A stretch of DNA of 35,464 nucleotides from an uncultured Eubacteriales bacterium (GCA_900315425.1 OMZA01000017.1:1-35464), one strand, 5' to 3'; counted from the first letter of the stretch, positions 23,893 through 32,366 are shown. Numbers and translations are program-made. The notes: generated from the letters alone by a model not told the origin.

Positions 23893-25018
23893 GTGGTTGA
23901 GTTAGATCAGTACAGATTTGATCTTGCTAAATATGAAGAACCTCTTAAAGATTTGAGGGATTCACTTTGACTTAGCTAATATAAGTCAAAGAATGGAAGA
24001 ACTAGAAAGAAATATGGAAGAACCCGGATTTTGGGATGATGCTGAAAAATCTCAAAAAGCGTCCCTTGAACTTAATCAGTTAAGGGCAAAGGTTGATAGA
24101 TATAAATCTCTTGAAACAGAGTTTGAAGATGTTCAGGCTTTAATAGAGATGGGAGACGAGGAAAATGATCCTGAGATTATCCCGGATGTTGAAGAAGCTA
24201 TGAAGGCATTTAAAGATAAGTTTGAAGAGATGAGAATTGGAACATTGTTATCTGATGAGTATGATAGAAATGGCGCAATTCTATCATTGCACGCAGGTGC
24301 TGGTGGAACAGAAGCTATGGACTGGACTTTGATGCTTTCAAGAATGTATCAAAGATACGCCGAAAGAAAGGGATTTTCAATTGAAGTATTGGATTTCCTT
24401 GACGGAGATGAAGCTGGTTTAAAATCTATCACACTTCAGATTAACGGTGAAAATGCTTATGGACTTCTTAAGTCGGAACATGGCGTTCACAGACTTGTAA
24501 GAATATCTCCATTTAATGCAGCGGGAAAGAGACAGACATCATTTTCTTCGTGTGACGTTATGCCGGATATTGAAGAGGATGTGGATGTAGAAATTAATGA
24601 TGACGATTTAAGGATTGATACTTATAGAAGTAGTGGTGCCGGTGGACAGCATATTAACAAGACATCATCAGCTATAAGAATCACTCATTTGCCTACAGGA
24701 ATTGTAGTTCAATGTCAAAATGAAAGATCTCAGTTTCAGAATAAAGACAAGGCTATGCAGATGTTAAAGGCAAAGTTGTATCTTTTGAAGCAACAGCAAA
24801 ATGCTGAGAAGACAGCGGATATTCGTGGAGAAGTAAGAGAGATTAATTTCGGAAGCCAGATAAGATCCTATGTAATGCAGCCTTATACAATGGTTAAAGA
24901 TTTGCGAACCGGATTTGAGACAGGAAATGTTGATGCGGTTTTAGATGGTAATCTGGATCCATTTATTGGGGCATATTTAAGATGGTTAAAATTAGGAAAA
25001 AAAGCAGATGAAAGTTAA
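23893..25018 (+). CDS. prfB: Peptide chain release factor 2, with programmed +1 frameshift
   Basis: RF2 recognises UGA and UAA stop codons. The gene is in two frames: GTG 23893 opens 25 codons ending ...LRDSL, then an in-frame TGA (23968-23970); the rest continues in +1 from 23969. The slip site is the canonical CTT TGA C, with an SD-like GAGGGA (23955-23960) just before it, so translation is autoregulated by RF2 level. The joined product is 374 residues: ...RDSL-DLANISQRMEELE matches the RF2 N-terminus. The stop-codon recognition SPF is at 205-207 and the catalytic GGQ at 250-252. This is not a broken gene. A terminator follows. Confidence 0.97.
23955..23971 (+). promoter_or_regulatory. prfB programmed frameshift site
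   Basis: SD-like GAGGGA (23955-23960), five bases after the GGG to CTT (23965-23967), in-frame TGA (23968-23970), then C. When RF2 is scarce the peptidyl-tRNA slips from CTT to TTT and reads GAC. Confidence 0.95.
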
Positions 25019-25026
25019 AAATATAA

Positions 25027-25058
25027 GGGGTGAGGTAAGTCCTCATCCCTGATTTTTT
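25027..25058 (+). terminator. Intrinsic terminator of secA-prfB
   Basis: GGGGTGAGG (25027-25035) with CCTCATCCC (25041-25049), one wobble pair, five-base loop, followed by TGATTTTTTT. Confidence 0.9.
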
Positions 25059-25112
25059 TATTATAGCGTTCATATATGGGGAAAAAATAGGTATTAGAAC
25101 CTGGGCAATCTC

Positions 25113-25142
25113 TTGACTTTAACATTAAAAATATGTTAGACT
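25113..25142 (+). promoter_or_regulatory. Promoter of the thrR-like/hom operon
   Basis: TTGACT (25113-25118), 18-base spacer, extended -10 TGTTAGACT (hexamer 25137-25142). A TGTGTGTC/GACGCACA hairpin or dyad (25162-25180, three-base centre, one wobble) lies between the start and the RBS and could be an operator. Confidence 0.55.
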
Positions 25143-25196
25143 TCTCCAAGTGAAATACAATTGTGTGTCTGTGACGCACAGAAGGGGATTGTTAAC

Positions 25197-25640
25197 ATGA
25201 AAGATGATAACAAATATTATGTCCTTCGAAAAAAGGCAGTTCCAGAAGTACTATTAAAGGTAGTAGAGGTAAAAAAACTTTTAGAATCAGATGTGAATCT
25301 ATCAATTCAGGAAGCTACAGAACGCATGGGACTAAGCAGAAGTTCTTTTTATAAATATAAGGACGATATATTTTTATTTCATGATAATGCCAGAGGCAGG
25401 ACGTTGACATTTGTAATGCAGATGAATGATGAACCAGGTTTGTTATCAAAGGTTTTGAAATTAATCGCAGAGTATAATTTGAATATACTTACAATTCATC
25501 AGGCTATTCCTATTAATGGAGTAGCAACTATTACAATGAGTATAGAAGTTCGTCCGGATGCAAAAGATATATCAGATATGATTGATGATATTAAGTCACG
25601 CCAGGGAATTTACAGTGTAAATATGCTTGGAAGTGAATAA
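25197..25640 (+). CDS. ACT-domain regulator, ThrR (PheB)-like
   Basis: A 147-residue protein with an N-terminal helix-turn-helix-like segment (SIQEATERMGLSRSSFYKYKDDIFLF, about 29-54) and a C-terminal ACT domain (LTFVMQMNDEPGLLSKVLKLIAEYNLNILTIHQAIPINGVATITMSIE). Size and layout match B. subtilis ThrR (old name PheB/YszB), an amino-acid-sensing repressor of hom-thr genes; older records call it chorismate mutase PheB. Placement directly before hom, in one transcript, supports the regulatory role. ATG 25197 has GAAGGGG 9 bases upstream; a TTG frame start at 25161 would begin within the dyad and is unlikely. Predicted, not proven, to bind threonine or a related amino acid. Confidence 0.85.
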   Translation: MKDDNKYYVLRKKAVPEVLLKVVEVKKLLESDVNLSIQEATERMGLSRSSFYKYKDDIFLFHDNARGRTLTFVMQMNDEPGLLSKVLKLIAEYNLNILTIHQAIPINGVATITMSIEVRPDAKDISDMIDDIKSRQGIYSVNMLGSE

Positions 25641-25675
25641 AATAAGTAATTATGTGAAAGGTACAGGTAAACAAA

Positions 25676-26884
25676 ATGATTAACATTGCAGTTTTAGGTT
25701 ATGGCACAGTAGGTTCAGGAGTGGTTGATGTTATCAACACTAACAAGGACATTGTAAACAAGAAATCAGGTCAGGAGATTAATATTAAATATGTTCTTGA
25801 TTTAAGAGAATTTCCTGGAGATCCTGTTATGGATATTCTTACACATGACTATAATGATATTTTGAACGATCCTGAAGTAGAGGTAGTTGCAGAAGTTATG
25901 GGTGGAGTAAACCCTGCATATACATTTGTAAAAAGTGCCCTTGAAGCAGGAAAGAGTGTTTGTACTTCTAATAAGGAATTGGTGGCAAAGCATGGTCCGG
26001 AACTTATTAAGATAGCCAAAGAACATAATAGAAATTTCTTCTTTGAGGCAAGTGTAGGTGGTGGAATTCCAATTATTCGTCCTTTAAATACATCTATTAC
26101 AGCAGACGATGTTATGGAAATCACAGGTATTTTAAATGGTACAACTAATTACATCCTTACAAAAATGAGTAAAGAGGGATTGGATTTTGATACAGTTCTT
26201 AAGGAGGCACAGGATCTTGGTTATGCTGAGAGAAATCCTTCTGCAGATGTGGATGGATTTGATGCATGTAGAAAAATTGCAATCTTAACATCTCTTGCAT
26301 ATGGTAAACATGTAGACTTTGAAGATATTTATACAGAAGGAATTACAAAGATTACAGATACAGATTTTAAATATGCCAATATTCTTGGAACATCAGTTAA
26401 GCTTTTCGGAAGTGCTGTAAAACAGGATGACAAGTATTATGCATATGTAGCTCCAGTTATGATTGGAAATAATCATCCACTTTACGCAGTAAACGACGTA
26501 TTTAATGCTATTATGGTTAAGGGAAATGTATTAGGACCAGTTATGTTCTACGGAAGTGGAGCAGGCAAACTTCCTACAGCCAGTGCAGTGGTATCAGATA
26601 TCGTAGATGCAATCAAGCATTTAAATGATAATGTTGAAGTAGAATGGACAGAAGAAAAACTTTCACTTACAGATTTCAATGAGTCAGTTAAGAAATTCTT
26701 CGTAAGAGTTAAGGCAACAACAGAACTTGCAGATGTGCAGAACATTTTTGGACAGGTTGAAAAAATTGAAGCTGGCGTTGACGGTGAGTATGCATTTATT
26801 ACAGATGCTATGTCAGAAGCTGATTTCAATTCAAAGGTAGAAAATCTTGAGGGATTCATTACTAGAATTAGAGTACAGGATTAA
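25676..26884 (+). CDS. hom: Homoserine dehydrogenase
   Basis: A 402-residue enzyme converting aspartate semialdehyde to homoserine with NAD(P)H, the branch point to threonine and methionine. The Rossmann motif GYGTVGSGV is at residues 8-16; VCTSNKELVAKHG, FFFEASVGGGIPIIRPL and GILNGTTNYILTKM are the family signatures, followed by YAERNPSADVDGFDACRKIAIL. The C-terminal 80 residues form an ACT-like allosteric domain (RVKATTELADVQNIFGQVEKIEA), as in the feedback-inhibited form. Follows the ThrR-like regulator by 35 bases with AAAGG and AGG before ATG. Ends at a strong terminator shared with tex. No thrC or thrB is next to it. Confidence 0.96.
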   Translation: MINIAVLGYGTVGSGVVDVINTNKDIVNKKSGQEINIKYVLDLREFPGDPVMDILTHDYNDILNDPEVEVVAEVMGGVNPAYTFVKSALEAGKSVCTSNKELVAKHGPELIKIAKEHNRNFFFEASVGGGIPIIRPLNTSITADDVMEITGILNGTTNYILTKMSKEGLDFDTVLKEAQDLGYAERNPSADVDGFDACRKIAILTSLAYGKHVDFEDIYTEGITKITDTDFKYANILGTSVKLFGSAVKQDDKYYAYVAPVMIGNNHPLYAVNDVFNAIMVKGNVLGPVMFYGSGAGKLPTASAVVSDIVDAIKHLNDNVEVEWTEEKLSLTDFNESVKKFFVRVKATTELADVQNIFGQVEKIEAGVDGEYAFITDAMSEADFNSKVENLEGFITRIRVQD

Positions 26885-26906
26885 TAATTATCGTAAAGAT
26901 GAAGAT

Positions 26907-26928
26907 AACCCCGCCAAATGGCGGGGTT
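26907..26928. terminator. Bidirectional terminator between hom and tex
   Basis: AACCCCGCCA (26907-26916) with TGGCGGGGTT (26919-26928). T-rich tract on the hom side; adjacent to the tex stop at 26933. Confidence 0.85.
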
Positions 26929-26932
26929 TAAT

Positions 26933-29092
26933 TTATTTGTTTCCAAGATTTTTCATTGTTAGGGCGATTCGTCCTTTTTTCTCATCTACGCTCATAACGG
27001 CAACGTCTACAATGTCACCTACATTTAGAACGTCTAAAGGATGTTTTATATATTTATCAGATATTTGAGAAATATGTACCAGTCCATCTTGATGAACTCC
27101 AATATCTATAAAAGCACCAAAATCAATAATATTTCTTACGGTTCCTTTAAGTATCATTCCTGGTTTTAAATCAGACATTTCTAAAACGTCAGATTTTAAA
27201 ATTGGTGTAGGCATCTCGTCTCTTGGATCTCGTCCTGGTTTTTCTAACTCCTTGATAATGTCCTTAAGTGTAGGTTCTCCAATTTCTAACTCTGCTGCAA
27301 GCTTCTTTGTATCTTTGGTAAGGAGTTTAAGAGCAGCTCTAGAGTCGGAATTTATACCGGTAGTTAAATCAAGACCGGTCTTTTTTAAGAGTGCATTTGC
27401 TGCTTTATAACTTTCAGGATGAACACCGGTATTATCAAGAGGATTCTTGCCATCTCTGATTCTAAGGAAACCGGCACACTGTTCAAAAGCTTTAGGTCCA
27501 AGCTTTGGAACTTTTAGTAATTCCTGTCTGGTGTTAAATAGACCATTTTCATCTCTATAAGTAACTATGTTTTTGGCAATTGCTTTTGAGATGCCTGAAA
27601 CATATTCTAGTAGACTTACTGAAGCAGTGTTAAGATCAACGCCTACTTTATTAACACAATCTTCGACTACACCGCAAAGAGATTCGCTAAGTTTCTTCTG
27701 ATTCATATCATGCTGGTACTGACCGACGCCAATGGACTTAGGGTCGATTTTAACCAGCTCAGCCAAAGGATCTTGAACACGTCTTGCCATGGAAGTGGCA
27801 CTTCTTTGTCCAACATCAAAGTTAGGAAATTCTTCTGTTGCCAATTTGCTGGCAGAATAAACAGAAGCTCCGGCTTCGTTGGTAATAAGATAAGAAACCT
27901 TAGTTTTACATTCTTTGATTATTTCCACAATAACCTGTTCGGATTCTCTTGAGGCAGTACCATTTCCAAGGGAAATGAGAGTAACACCGTGTTTATCAAT
28001 GAGTTCATGAATCTTTTTCTTGGTTTCATCAATTTTATTATGTGGAGCAGTTGGATATACAACTGTGGTATCAAGGACTTTTCCTGTAGCGTCTACAACT
28101 GCAATTTTACAACCTGTTCTAAAACCAGGGTCCCATCCGAGGACAATCTGATTGGCAATAGGTGGCTGCATAAGTAATTGTGAAAGATTTTTTCCAAAAA
28201 CTGAGATAGCGCCATCCTCAGCTTTTTCTGTAAGCTCATTTCTAATATCCCTTTCAATTGAAGGGAAGATAAGACGTTTGTAGCTGTCTTTAATAATTTC
28301 CTTAAGAATCTCGGTACAATCCTTGTTGGTATCTCTGATAATCTTTTTCTCAAGATAGCCATGTATACGATCTTCGTCAGCCTGAATTTTAACGGTGATG
28401 AACTTTTCTTTTTCGCCTCTGTTTATAGCTAGGATTCTGTGGCCTGGGATTTTTTTAACAGCTTCTGCATATTCATAATACATTTCGTAAACAGATTCAG
28501 CCTCAGGATCCTTTGCAGAACAAATAACATCTCCGTTATCAAATATATATTTTCTTATCCAAGTTCGTAATTCTGCGCTTTCGGAAATAAGTTCTGCTAA
28601 AATATCCATGGCATACCTTATAGCGGTAGCAGCAGAATCCACTTCCTTTTCTGTATCTACATAGGCTTTTGCTTCTTTGTAAATATCAGTTTGAGGTTGT
28701 TGTAAAAGAATCATATTTGAAAGAGGTTCTAGACCTTTTTCTTTGGCAATAGTAGCTCTTGTTCTTTTCTTTGGCCTATATGGAAGATATAAATCATCAA
28801 GGGCAACCATGGTTTCGGCCTTCTCGATATCAGATCTTAATTCATCTGTAAGTTTACCCTGTTCTTCAATGCTTTTAAGAATGGTTTCCTTCTTTTCTTC
28901 AAGATTTCTTAGATATACGAGGCGTTCATAAAGATTTCTAAGAATCTCATCGTCTAAAGAACCGGTAACCTCTTTTCTGTATCTGGCAATGAAGGGAATG
29001 GTGTTACCTTCATCGATAAGCTTAATAGCAGCTTCTGTTTGAGTAGGTTTGATACCCAGCTCTTTTGAAAGTGTGTTAATTATTGATGTCAT
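26933..29092 (-). CDS. tex: Tex family S1 RNA-binding protein
   Basis: A 719-residue Tex (YhgF-like) protein, a conserved transcription/RNA-associated factor. Layout: N-terminal helical region (SKELGIKPTQTEAAIKLIDEGNTIPFIARYRKE), the YqgF-like RNase-H domain (ILGWDPGFRTGCKIAVVD, ISLGNGTASRESE, GASVYSASKLATEEFP), HhH modules (SVSLLEYVSGISKAIAKNIVTYRDENGLFNTRQELLKVPKLGPKAFEQCAGFLRI) and a C-terminal S1 domain (LKGTVRNIIDFGAFIDIGVHQDGLVHISQISDKYIKHP). The HhH stretch is typical for binding nucleic acids. RBS AAAAGGAA precedes the ATG. Its promoter is at 29163-29190. Single gene. Confidence 0.96.
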   Translation of the reverse strand: MTSIINTLSKELGIKPTQTEAAIKLIDEGNTIPFIARYRKEVTGSLDDEILRNLYERLVYLRNLEEKKETILKSIEEQGKLTDELRSDIEKAETMVALDDLYLPYRPKKRTRATIAKEKGLEPLSNMILLQQPQTDIYKEAKAYVDTEKEVDSAATAIRYAMDILAELISESAELRTWIRKYIFDNGDVICSAKDPEAESVYEMYYEYAEAVKKIPGHRILAINRGEKEKFITVKIQADEDRIHGYLEKKIIRDTNKDCTEILKEIIKDSYKRLIFPSIERDIRNELTEKAEDGAISVFGKNLSQLLMQPPIANQIVLGWDPGFRTGCKIAVVDATGKVLDTTVVYPTAPHNKIDETKKKIHELIDKHGVTLISLGNGTASRESEQVIVEIIKECKTKVSYLITNEAGASVYSASKLATEEFPNFDVGQRSATSMARRVQDPLAELVKIDPKSIGVGQYQHDMNQKKLSESLCGVVEDCVNKVGVDLNTASVSLLEYVSGISKAIAKNIVTYRDENGLFNTRQELLKVPKLGPKAFEQCAGFLRIRDGKNPLDNTGVHPESYKAANALLKKTGLDLTTGINSDSRAALKLLTKDTKKLAAELEIGEPTLKDIIKELEKPGRDPRDEMPTPILKSDVLEMSDLKPGMILKGTVRNIIDFGAFIDIGVHQDGLVHISQISDKYIKHPLDVLNVGDIVDVAVMSVDEKKGRIALTMKNLGNK

Positions 29093-29162
29093 AAAATAGC
29101 ATTCCTTTTCTTAATTATTCAGCTATATTTATTCCTGTGTAAGGGATATAAATGCCGTATAT

Positions 29163-29190
29163 ATTTTAGCATTCTTTTTAATAATATCAA
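29163..29190 (-). promoter_or_regulatory. Promoter of tex
   Basis: On the minus strand TTGATA (29190-29185), 16-base spacer, extended -10 TGCTAAAAT (hexamer 29168-29163). Confidence 0.6.
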
Positions 29191-29245
29191 ATACGAAATG
29201 CATAGATAATGGAAAGAATTAATAGGAATTAAAACGGTGACAATG

Positions 29246-29274
29246 TTGTAAAGAAAATGTAATTGTGCTATAAT
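29246..29274 (+). promoter_or_regulatory. Promoter of the small membrane-protein pair
   Basis: TTGTAA (29246-29251), 17-base spacer, extended -10 TGCTATAAT (hexamer 29269-29274). Start near 29281, about 35 bases before the ATG. Confidence 0.8.
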
Positions 29275-29316
29275 AAATTTACTTTTGTAGTTAAATAATG
29301 AAGGAGGAAACATTGT

Positions 29317-29691
29317 ATGGAATCAAACAAGAAAATGTTGGGATATATCGGTCTTGGATGCAACTCATTAGCATTTATATTGGCATTTATTTTCTCAATA
29401 GTAACATGTTCGAGAACAGCAACTGAAAAGTGTAAAATTGATATTGAAAAAGAGGCGATTAAATATAGTCTTTCTCTTGCATGTATCGGTTGTATAATTG
29501 CAGCTATATTAGCTATTGTAGGTCTTGTACTTACAATCCTTTCTCATGAAAAGGGAGATAAGTTATCTATAATTACTCTCATTTCTCTTGTAGTAGGAGT
29601 TTTAGCTATTTTATGGGCAATAATTCCAATGGTAACAGTATGTGCTCACAGCTGTTCAGTAGCAAAAGCATTGACTAAGGAAATGTCGTAA
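29317..29691 (+). CDS. Small Cys-containing integral membrane protein, paralogue 1
   Basis: A 124-residue protein of unknown function with three strongly hydrophobic segments: SLAFILAFIFSIVTC, SLACIGCIIAAILAIVGLVLTIL and ISLVVGVLAILWAIIPMVTVC. Cysteines occur at LGCNS, VTCSR, EKC, LACIGC and VCAHSC, several at predicted membrane borders. It shares the opening pattern YIxLGCxxLA and overall layout with the next gene. A near-perfect AAGGAGGAAAC site precedes ATG. I recognise no named family beyond the general DUF-type small membrane proteins common in Lachnospiraceae. The good promoter and RBS say it is well expressed. Confidence 0.75.
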   Translation: MESNKKMLGYIGLGCNSLAFILAFIFSIVTCSRTATEKCKIDIEKEAIKYSLSLACIGCIIAAILAIVGLVLTILSHEKGDKLSIITLISLVVGVLAILWAIIPMVTVCAHSCSVAKALTKEMS

Positions 29692-29703
29692 AGGAGGAAA
29701 AAA

Positions 29704-30096
29704 ATGAACGATTCAATTAAAAGTATTTTATCATACGTATCTTTAGGATGCGGTGCACTAGGCGCTTTGCTTGTATTCCTCTGTGGAATTCTTACATGTG
29801 CTTTGCCTAAAGTAGGCGACGATGGTATAGAATTAAGATGGACATTTGTATTGGTAGTAATAGGATTTGTATTAGCTATTGTGGGATGTGTTGCAGGCGT
29901 TTTATCAATTTCAAAGGGACAGGATATGTCTACAATTAATATTTGTACAAAAATAGGTATCTTGACTTCAGTTGTAGCAATTCTCTTCTTCTTAACATCA
30001 TGTACATATGTATGTGGTTTCAAAGGTGGAGTTGAGGATGGCGTTAAGCATGCTTATAAAAAAGCATTTTCGGATTTCTCAAGCTATCTGAATTAA
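29704..30096 (+). CDS. Small Cys-containing integral membrane protein, paralogue 2
   Basis: A 130-residue paralogue of the preceding protein, starting SILSYVSLGCGALGALLVFLCGILTC, then VLVVIGFVLAIVGCVAGVLSI and IGILTSVVAILFFLTSCTYVCGF, with a short charged tail. The order of segments and the Cys positions near LGC, LTC and VC match its neighbour, so the pair probably arose by tandem duplication. AAAGGAGG lies 5 bases before ATG. Co-transcribed with paralogue 1 (12-base gap) and closed by the terminator at 30132. Function unknown. Confidence 0.75.
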   Translation: MNDSIKSILSYVSLGCGALGALLVFLCGILTCALPKVGDDGIELRWTFVLVVIGFVLAIVGCVAGVLSISKGQDMSTINICTKIGILTSVVAILFFLTSCTYVCGFKGGVEDGVKHAYKKAFSDFSSYLN

Positions 30097-30101
30097 TAAT
30101 C

Positions 30102-30130
30102 TTTATAAAGAAAATTAAATATGATATAAT
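30102..30130 (+). promoter_or_regulatory. Promoter overlapping the terminator, probably for the ycxB-like/tsaE operon
   Basis: TTTATA (30102-30107), 17-base spacer, extended -10 TGATATAAT (hexamer 30125-30130). Its start near 30137 falls inside the left arm of the terminator that follows, so new transcripts would lack the full hairpin. Confidence 0.55.
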
Positions 30131-30131
30131 G

Positions 30132-30157
30132 AGCGCAGGTTTATGCCTGCGCTTTTT
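30132..30157 (+). terminator. Intrinsic terminator of the small membrane-protein pair
   Basis: AGCGCAGG (30132-30139) with CCTGCGCT (30146-30153), six-base loop, T-run to 30157. Confidence 0.9.
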
Positions 30158-30217
30158 ATATATATAATTGGCGTGTGGAAAATAGCATAGGTAACGGACT
30201 AGAAAGAGGAAATAACT

Positions 30218-30724
30218 ATGAGTCAGGATAAAGAGATAAGTTTACATAGTGAAGTAGAGGTAAAAGATCTCTTTGAATTTATGATGGATTTTAATTATAA
30301 ATGCCTAAGAGGTGTGCTTACAGTTTTATTTAGCATAGCATGTATAGTAGGTGTTATAATTTTTTGGGGGAAATTAAGTGGAGTCCAAAGGGGTGTTATT
30401 ATATTTATACCTATTCTGTTTTTGGTAATATCACCAATGGAATATTACCTAAGAGCCAAGAGGCAAAAGAAAAAATCTTTTAGTCAGGCTACAGATTATG
30501 TTATGAATGAAGAAGGAATAACAATCAAAGTTGGTGAAGAAGAAGGAAAACTTCAATGGAGCGATATAGTAAGGGTTAAGACTACAAAGAATCTTTTGCT
30601 TATATATACTTCACCGGTAATGTCCTTTATAATTCCAAAGAGACAGATAGAAGATAAGTTTGATACTTTAAAGAATATTCTAGAAAATAATACGAAGTGC
30701 TATTATTTTAAAATGAAAAAATAA
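30218..30724 (+). CDS. YcxB-like membrane protein
   Basis: A 168-residue protein with two transmembrane helices in the first half (LTVLFSIACIVGVIIFW and GVIIFIPILFLVISPMEYYL) and a C-terminal domain with the YcxB pattern: YVMNEEGITIKVGEEEGKLQWSDIVRVKTTKNLLLIYTSPVMSFIIPKRQI. The family is widespread in Firmicutes without a firm function; the C-terminal fold resembles PH-like domains. AAAGAGG precedes ATG by 7 bases. It stands 23 bases before tsaE and is probably its first operon partner, although there is no known functional link. Confidence 0.75.
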   Translation: MSQDKEISLHSEVEVKDLFEFMMDFNYKCLRGVLTVLFSIACIVGVIIFWGKLSGVQRGVIIFIPILFLVISPMEYYLRAKRQKKKSFSQATDYVMNEEGITIKVGEEEGKLQWSDIVRVKTTKNLLLIYTSPVMSFIIPKRQIEDKFDTLKNILENNTKCYYFKMKK

Positions 30725-30747
30725 GAAAAGAAAGTGAGGATGAAACT

Positions 30748-31209
30748 ATGGATATCATGGAATACGAAACAAATTCCTCTGAAGAAACTTTTGAACTTGG
30801 AAAAGAGTTAGGAATGAAGGCTGTACCAGGAGAGGTAGTAACACTTTCTGGGGCATTAGGTATGGGAAAGACAGTGTTTGCAAAGGGATTTGCAGCAGGA
30901 CTTGGAATAAGAACGCCAGTTAGCAGTCCAACATTTACAATAATGAATCAATATAACGAAGGAAGACTTCCTATGTACCACTTTGACGTATATAGAGTTG
31001 AAACTGAGGATGAAATGTATGATGTGGGATATAGAGAATATTTCTATGGACAGGGAGTTTGCCTTATAGAGTGGCCTGAAAAAATCAAATCACTTCTTCC
31101 GGATAATTATATAAAAGTGGAATTTCACAGAAGTCTCTCAGAAAATTTTGATTACAGAAGAATTGTAGTAGAAAAAGTAGGTGGCGGCGTTGATATTAGC
31201 GATAGATAG
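30748..31209 (+). CDS. tsaE: tRNA threonylcarbamoyladenosine synthesis ATPase TsaE
   Basis: A 153-residue P-loop ATPase that works with TsaB and TsaD to add threonylcarbamoyl to A37 of tRNAs reading ANN codons. Walker A is GALGMGKTVFAKG (about 31-43), followed by SSPTFTIMNQY, the Walker B-like MYHFDVYRVE and LIEWPEKI, all family signatures. GAGG precedes ATG by 8 bases. Its 3' end overlaps tsaB. First in tsaE-tsaB-rimI-rnz-tsaD. Confidence 0.95.
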   Translation: MDIMEYETNSSEETFELGKELGMKAVPGEVVTLSGALGMGKTVFAKGFAAGLGIRTPVSSPTFTIMNQYNEGRLPMYHFDVYRVETEDEMYDVGYREYFYGQGVCLIEWPEKIKSLLPDNYIKVEFHRSLSENFDYRRIVVEKVGGGVDISDR

Positions 31210-31900
31210 TTCTTCATTGGTAGCTACGGTAGCAATTGTAAGCAGGGATACAGTAATAGCTGAATATACAACTAATTTAGAAAAGACACACTCCCAGACA
31301 CTGTTACCTATGATAGATGAAATATTTAAAATGACAGGGTTGGATAAAAAGAATTTAAAGGCAGTAGCAGTAACCAATGGCCCAGGATCCTTTACAGGAT
31401 TGAGAATAGGAGCGGCAACAGCAAAAGGAATAACTTTAGCTTTGAATATTCCTATAATAAGCATACCAACTCTTGAAGCAACAGCGTATAATATGAATTT
31501 TACTGAAAAACTCATATGTCCTATAATGGATGCCAGAAGACATCAGGTGTATACGGGAATTTTTAGATGTAAGGAGACAACACTTGAAGCAGTAATGCCA
31601 TCAAATGCCATGGCCTTAGAAGACTTACTTTTAGAGTTAAATAAACTTGGAGAAGAAGTTGTTTTTATAGGTGATGGAATTCCGGTATTTAAAGATGAGA
31701 TAGATAAAGAGTTAAATGTAAAACATTTCTTTGCCAGACAACCATTTGCCAGACAGAGAGCTGCTTGTGTAGGAAGCTTGGCATGGGATTACTACGATGA
31801 AGGCAAGGTGATGGATTCGGATGCGTTTGCACCAATGTATTACAGACTTTCCCAGGCGGAAAGAGAAAAGAATGAAAAATCCAAATGTCAGAATATATAA
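31190..31900 (+). CDS. tsaB: tRNA threonylcarbamoyladenosine synthesis protein TsaB
   Basis: A 236-residue ASKHA-fold scaffold partner of TsaD: N-terminal ILAIDSSSLVATVAIV, THSQTLLPMIDEIF and NGPGSFTGLRIG are diagnostic. The C-terminus (FAPMYYRLSQAEREK) is normal. I favour the TTG at 31190, with AGGTGG five bases upstream and the family start ILAID; the GTG at 31181 (adding three residues) is the alternative. It overlaps tsaE by 20 bases and rimI by 16, a sign of translational coupling. Confidence 0.93.
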   Translation: MILAIDSSSLVATVAIVSRDTVIAEYTTNLEKTHSQTLLPMIDEIFKMTGLDKKNLKAVAVTNGPGSFTGLRIGAATAKGITLALNIPIISIPTLEATAYNMNFTEKLICPIMDARRHQVYTGIFRCKETTLEAVMPSNAMALEDLLLELNKLGEEVVFIGDGIPVFKDEIDKELNVKHFFARQPFARQRAACVGSLAWDYYDEGKVMDSDAFAPMYYRLSQAEREKNEKSKCQNI

Positions 31901-32346
31901 CAGATAGTATTAGAAAAATGGACGAAAATGATGTCGACAGAGTAAGCGAGATTGAAAGGGAATGTTTTCAATCTCCCTGGTCGGCAAACTCTCTTTTGTC
32001 GGCCCTTAAAAGTGGCTCGGCAGATTTTTTTGTGTACGAAGAAAATAAAGAAATCATTGCCTATATGGGAATGTACATATGTGCAGGGGAAGGCGACATT
32101 GCAAATATTGCAGTATGTAGGGCATATAGAGGTAAAAAAATTGCATCTAAACTTTTGGATGCAGTTTTGAAATATGAAACAGAAAAATCTGTTAGGGAAT
32201 TTACCTTAGAAGTAAGACCTAGTAATAAAGTCGCCATTGTTTTATATGAGAAGAGAGGTTTTAAAGTGGAAGGCGTAAGAAAGAATTATTACGATTTTCC
32301 AAAGGAAGATGCTCTTATAATGTGTCGAAGAGATTCGGATAAATAA
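31885..32346 (+). CDS. rimI: Ribosomal protein S18-alanine N-acetyltransferase RimI
   Basis: A 153-residue GNAT acetyltransferase. Motif: IRKMDENDVDRVSEIERECFQSPWS at the N-terminus, GDIANIAVCRAYRGKKIASKLLDAVL with the acetyl-CoA Q/RxxGxG/A-type loop, and LEVRPSNKVAIVLYEKRGFKVEGVRKNYYDFPKEDALIM, the usual RimI C-terminus. It acetylates the N-terminus of S18 in E. coli, with possible wider N-terminal targets. The start lies inside tsaB, with weak RBS; ATG 31918 is the alternative. Located between tsaB and rnz, as in many Firmicutes between tsaB and tsaD. Confidence 0.92.
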   Translation: MSEYITDSIRKMDENDVDRVSEIERECFQSPWSANSLLSALKSGSADFFVYEENKEIIAYMGMYICAGEGDIANIAVCRAYRGKKIASKLLDAVLKYETEKSVREFTLEVRPSNKVAIVLYEKRGFKVEGVRKNYYDFPKEDALIMCRRDSDK

Positions 32347-32366
32347 CAAAGATATGGAGAATAAAA

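Noticed and set aside
23893-24000. Disrupted prfB pseudogene caused by an in-frame TGA
   Set aside because: The TGA is in the canonical CTT TGA C programmed frameshift context and the joined product has perfect SPF and GGQ positions.
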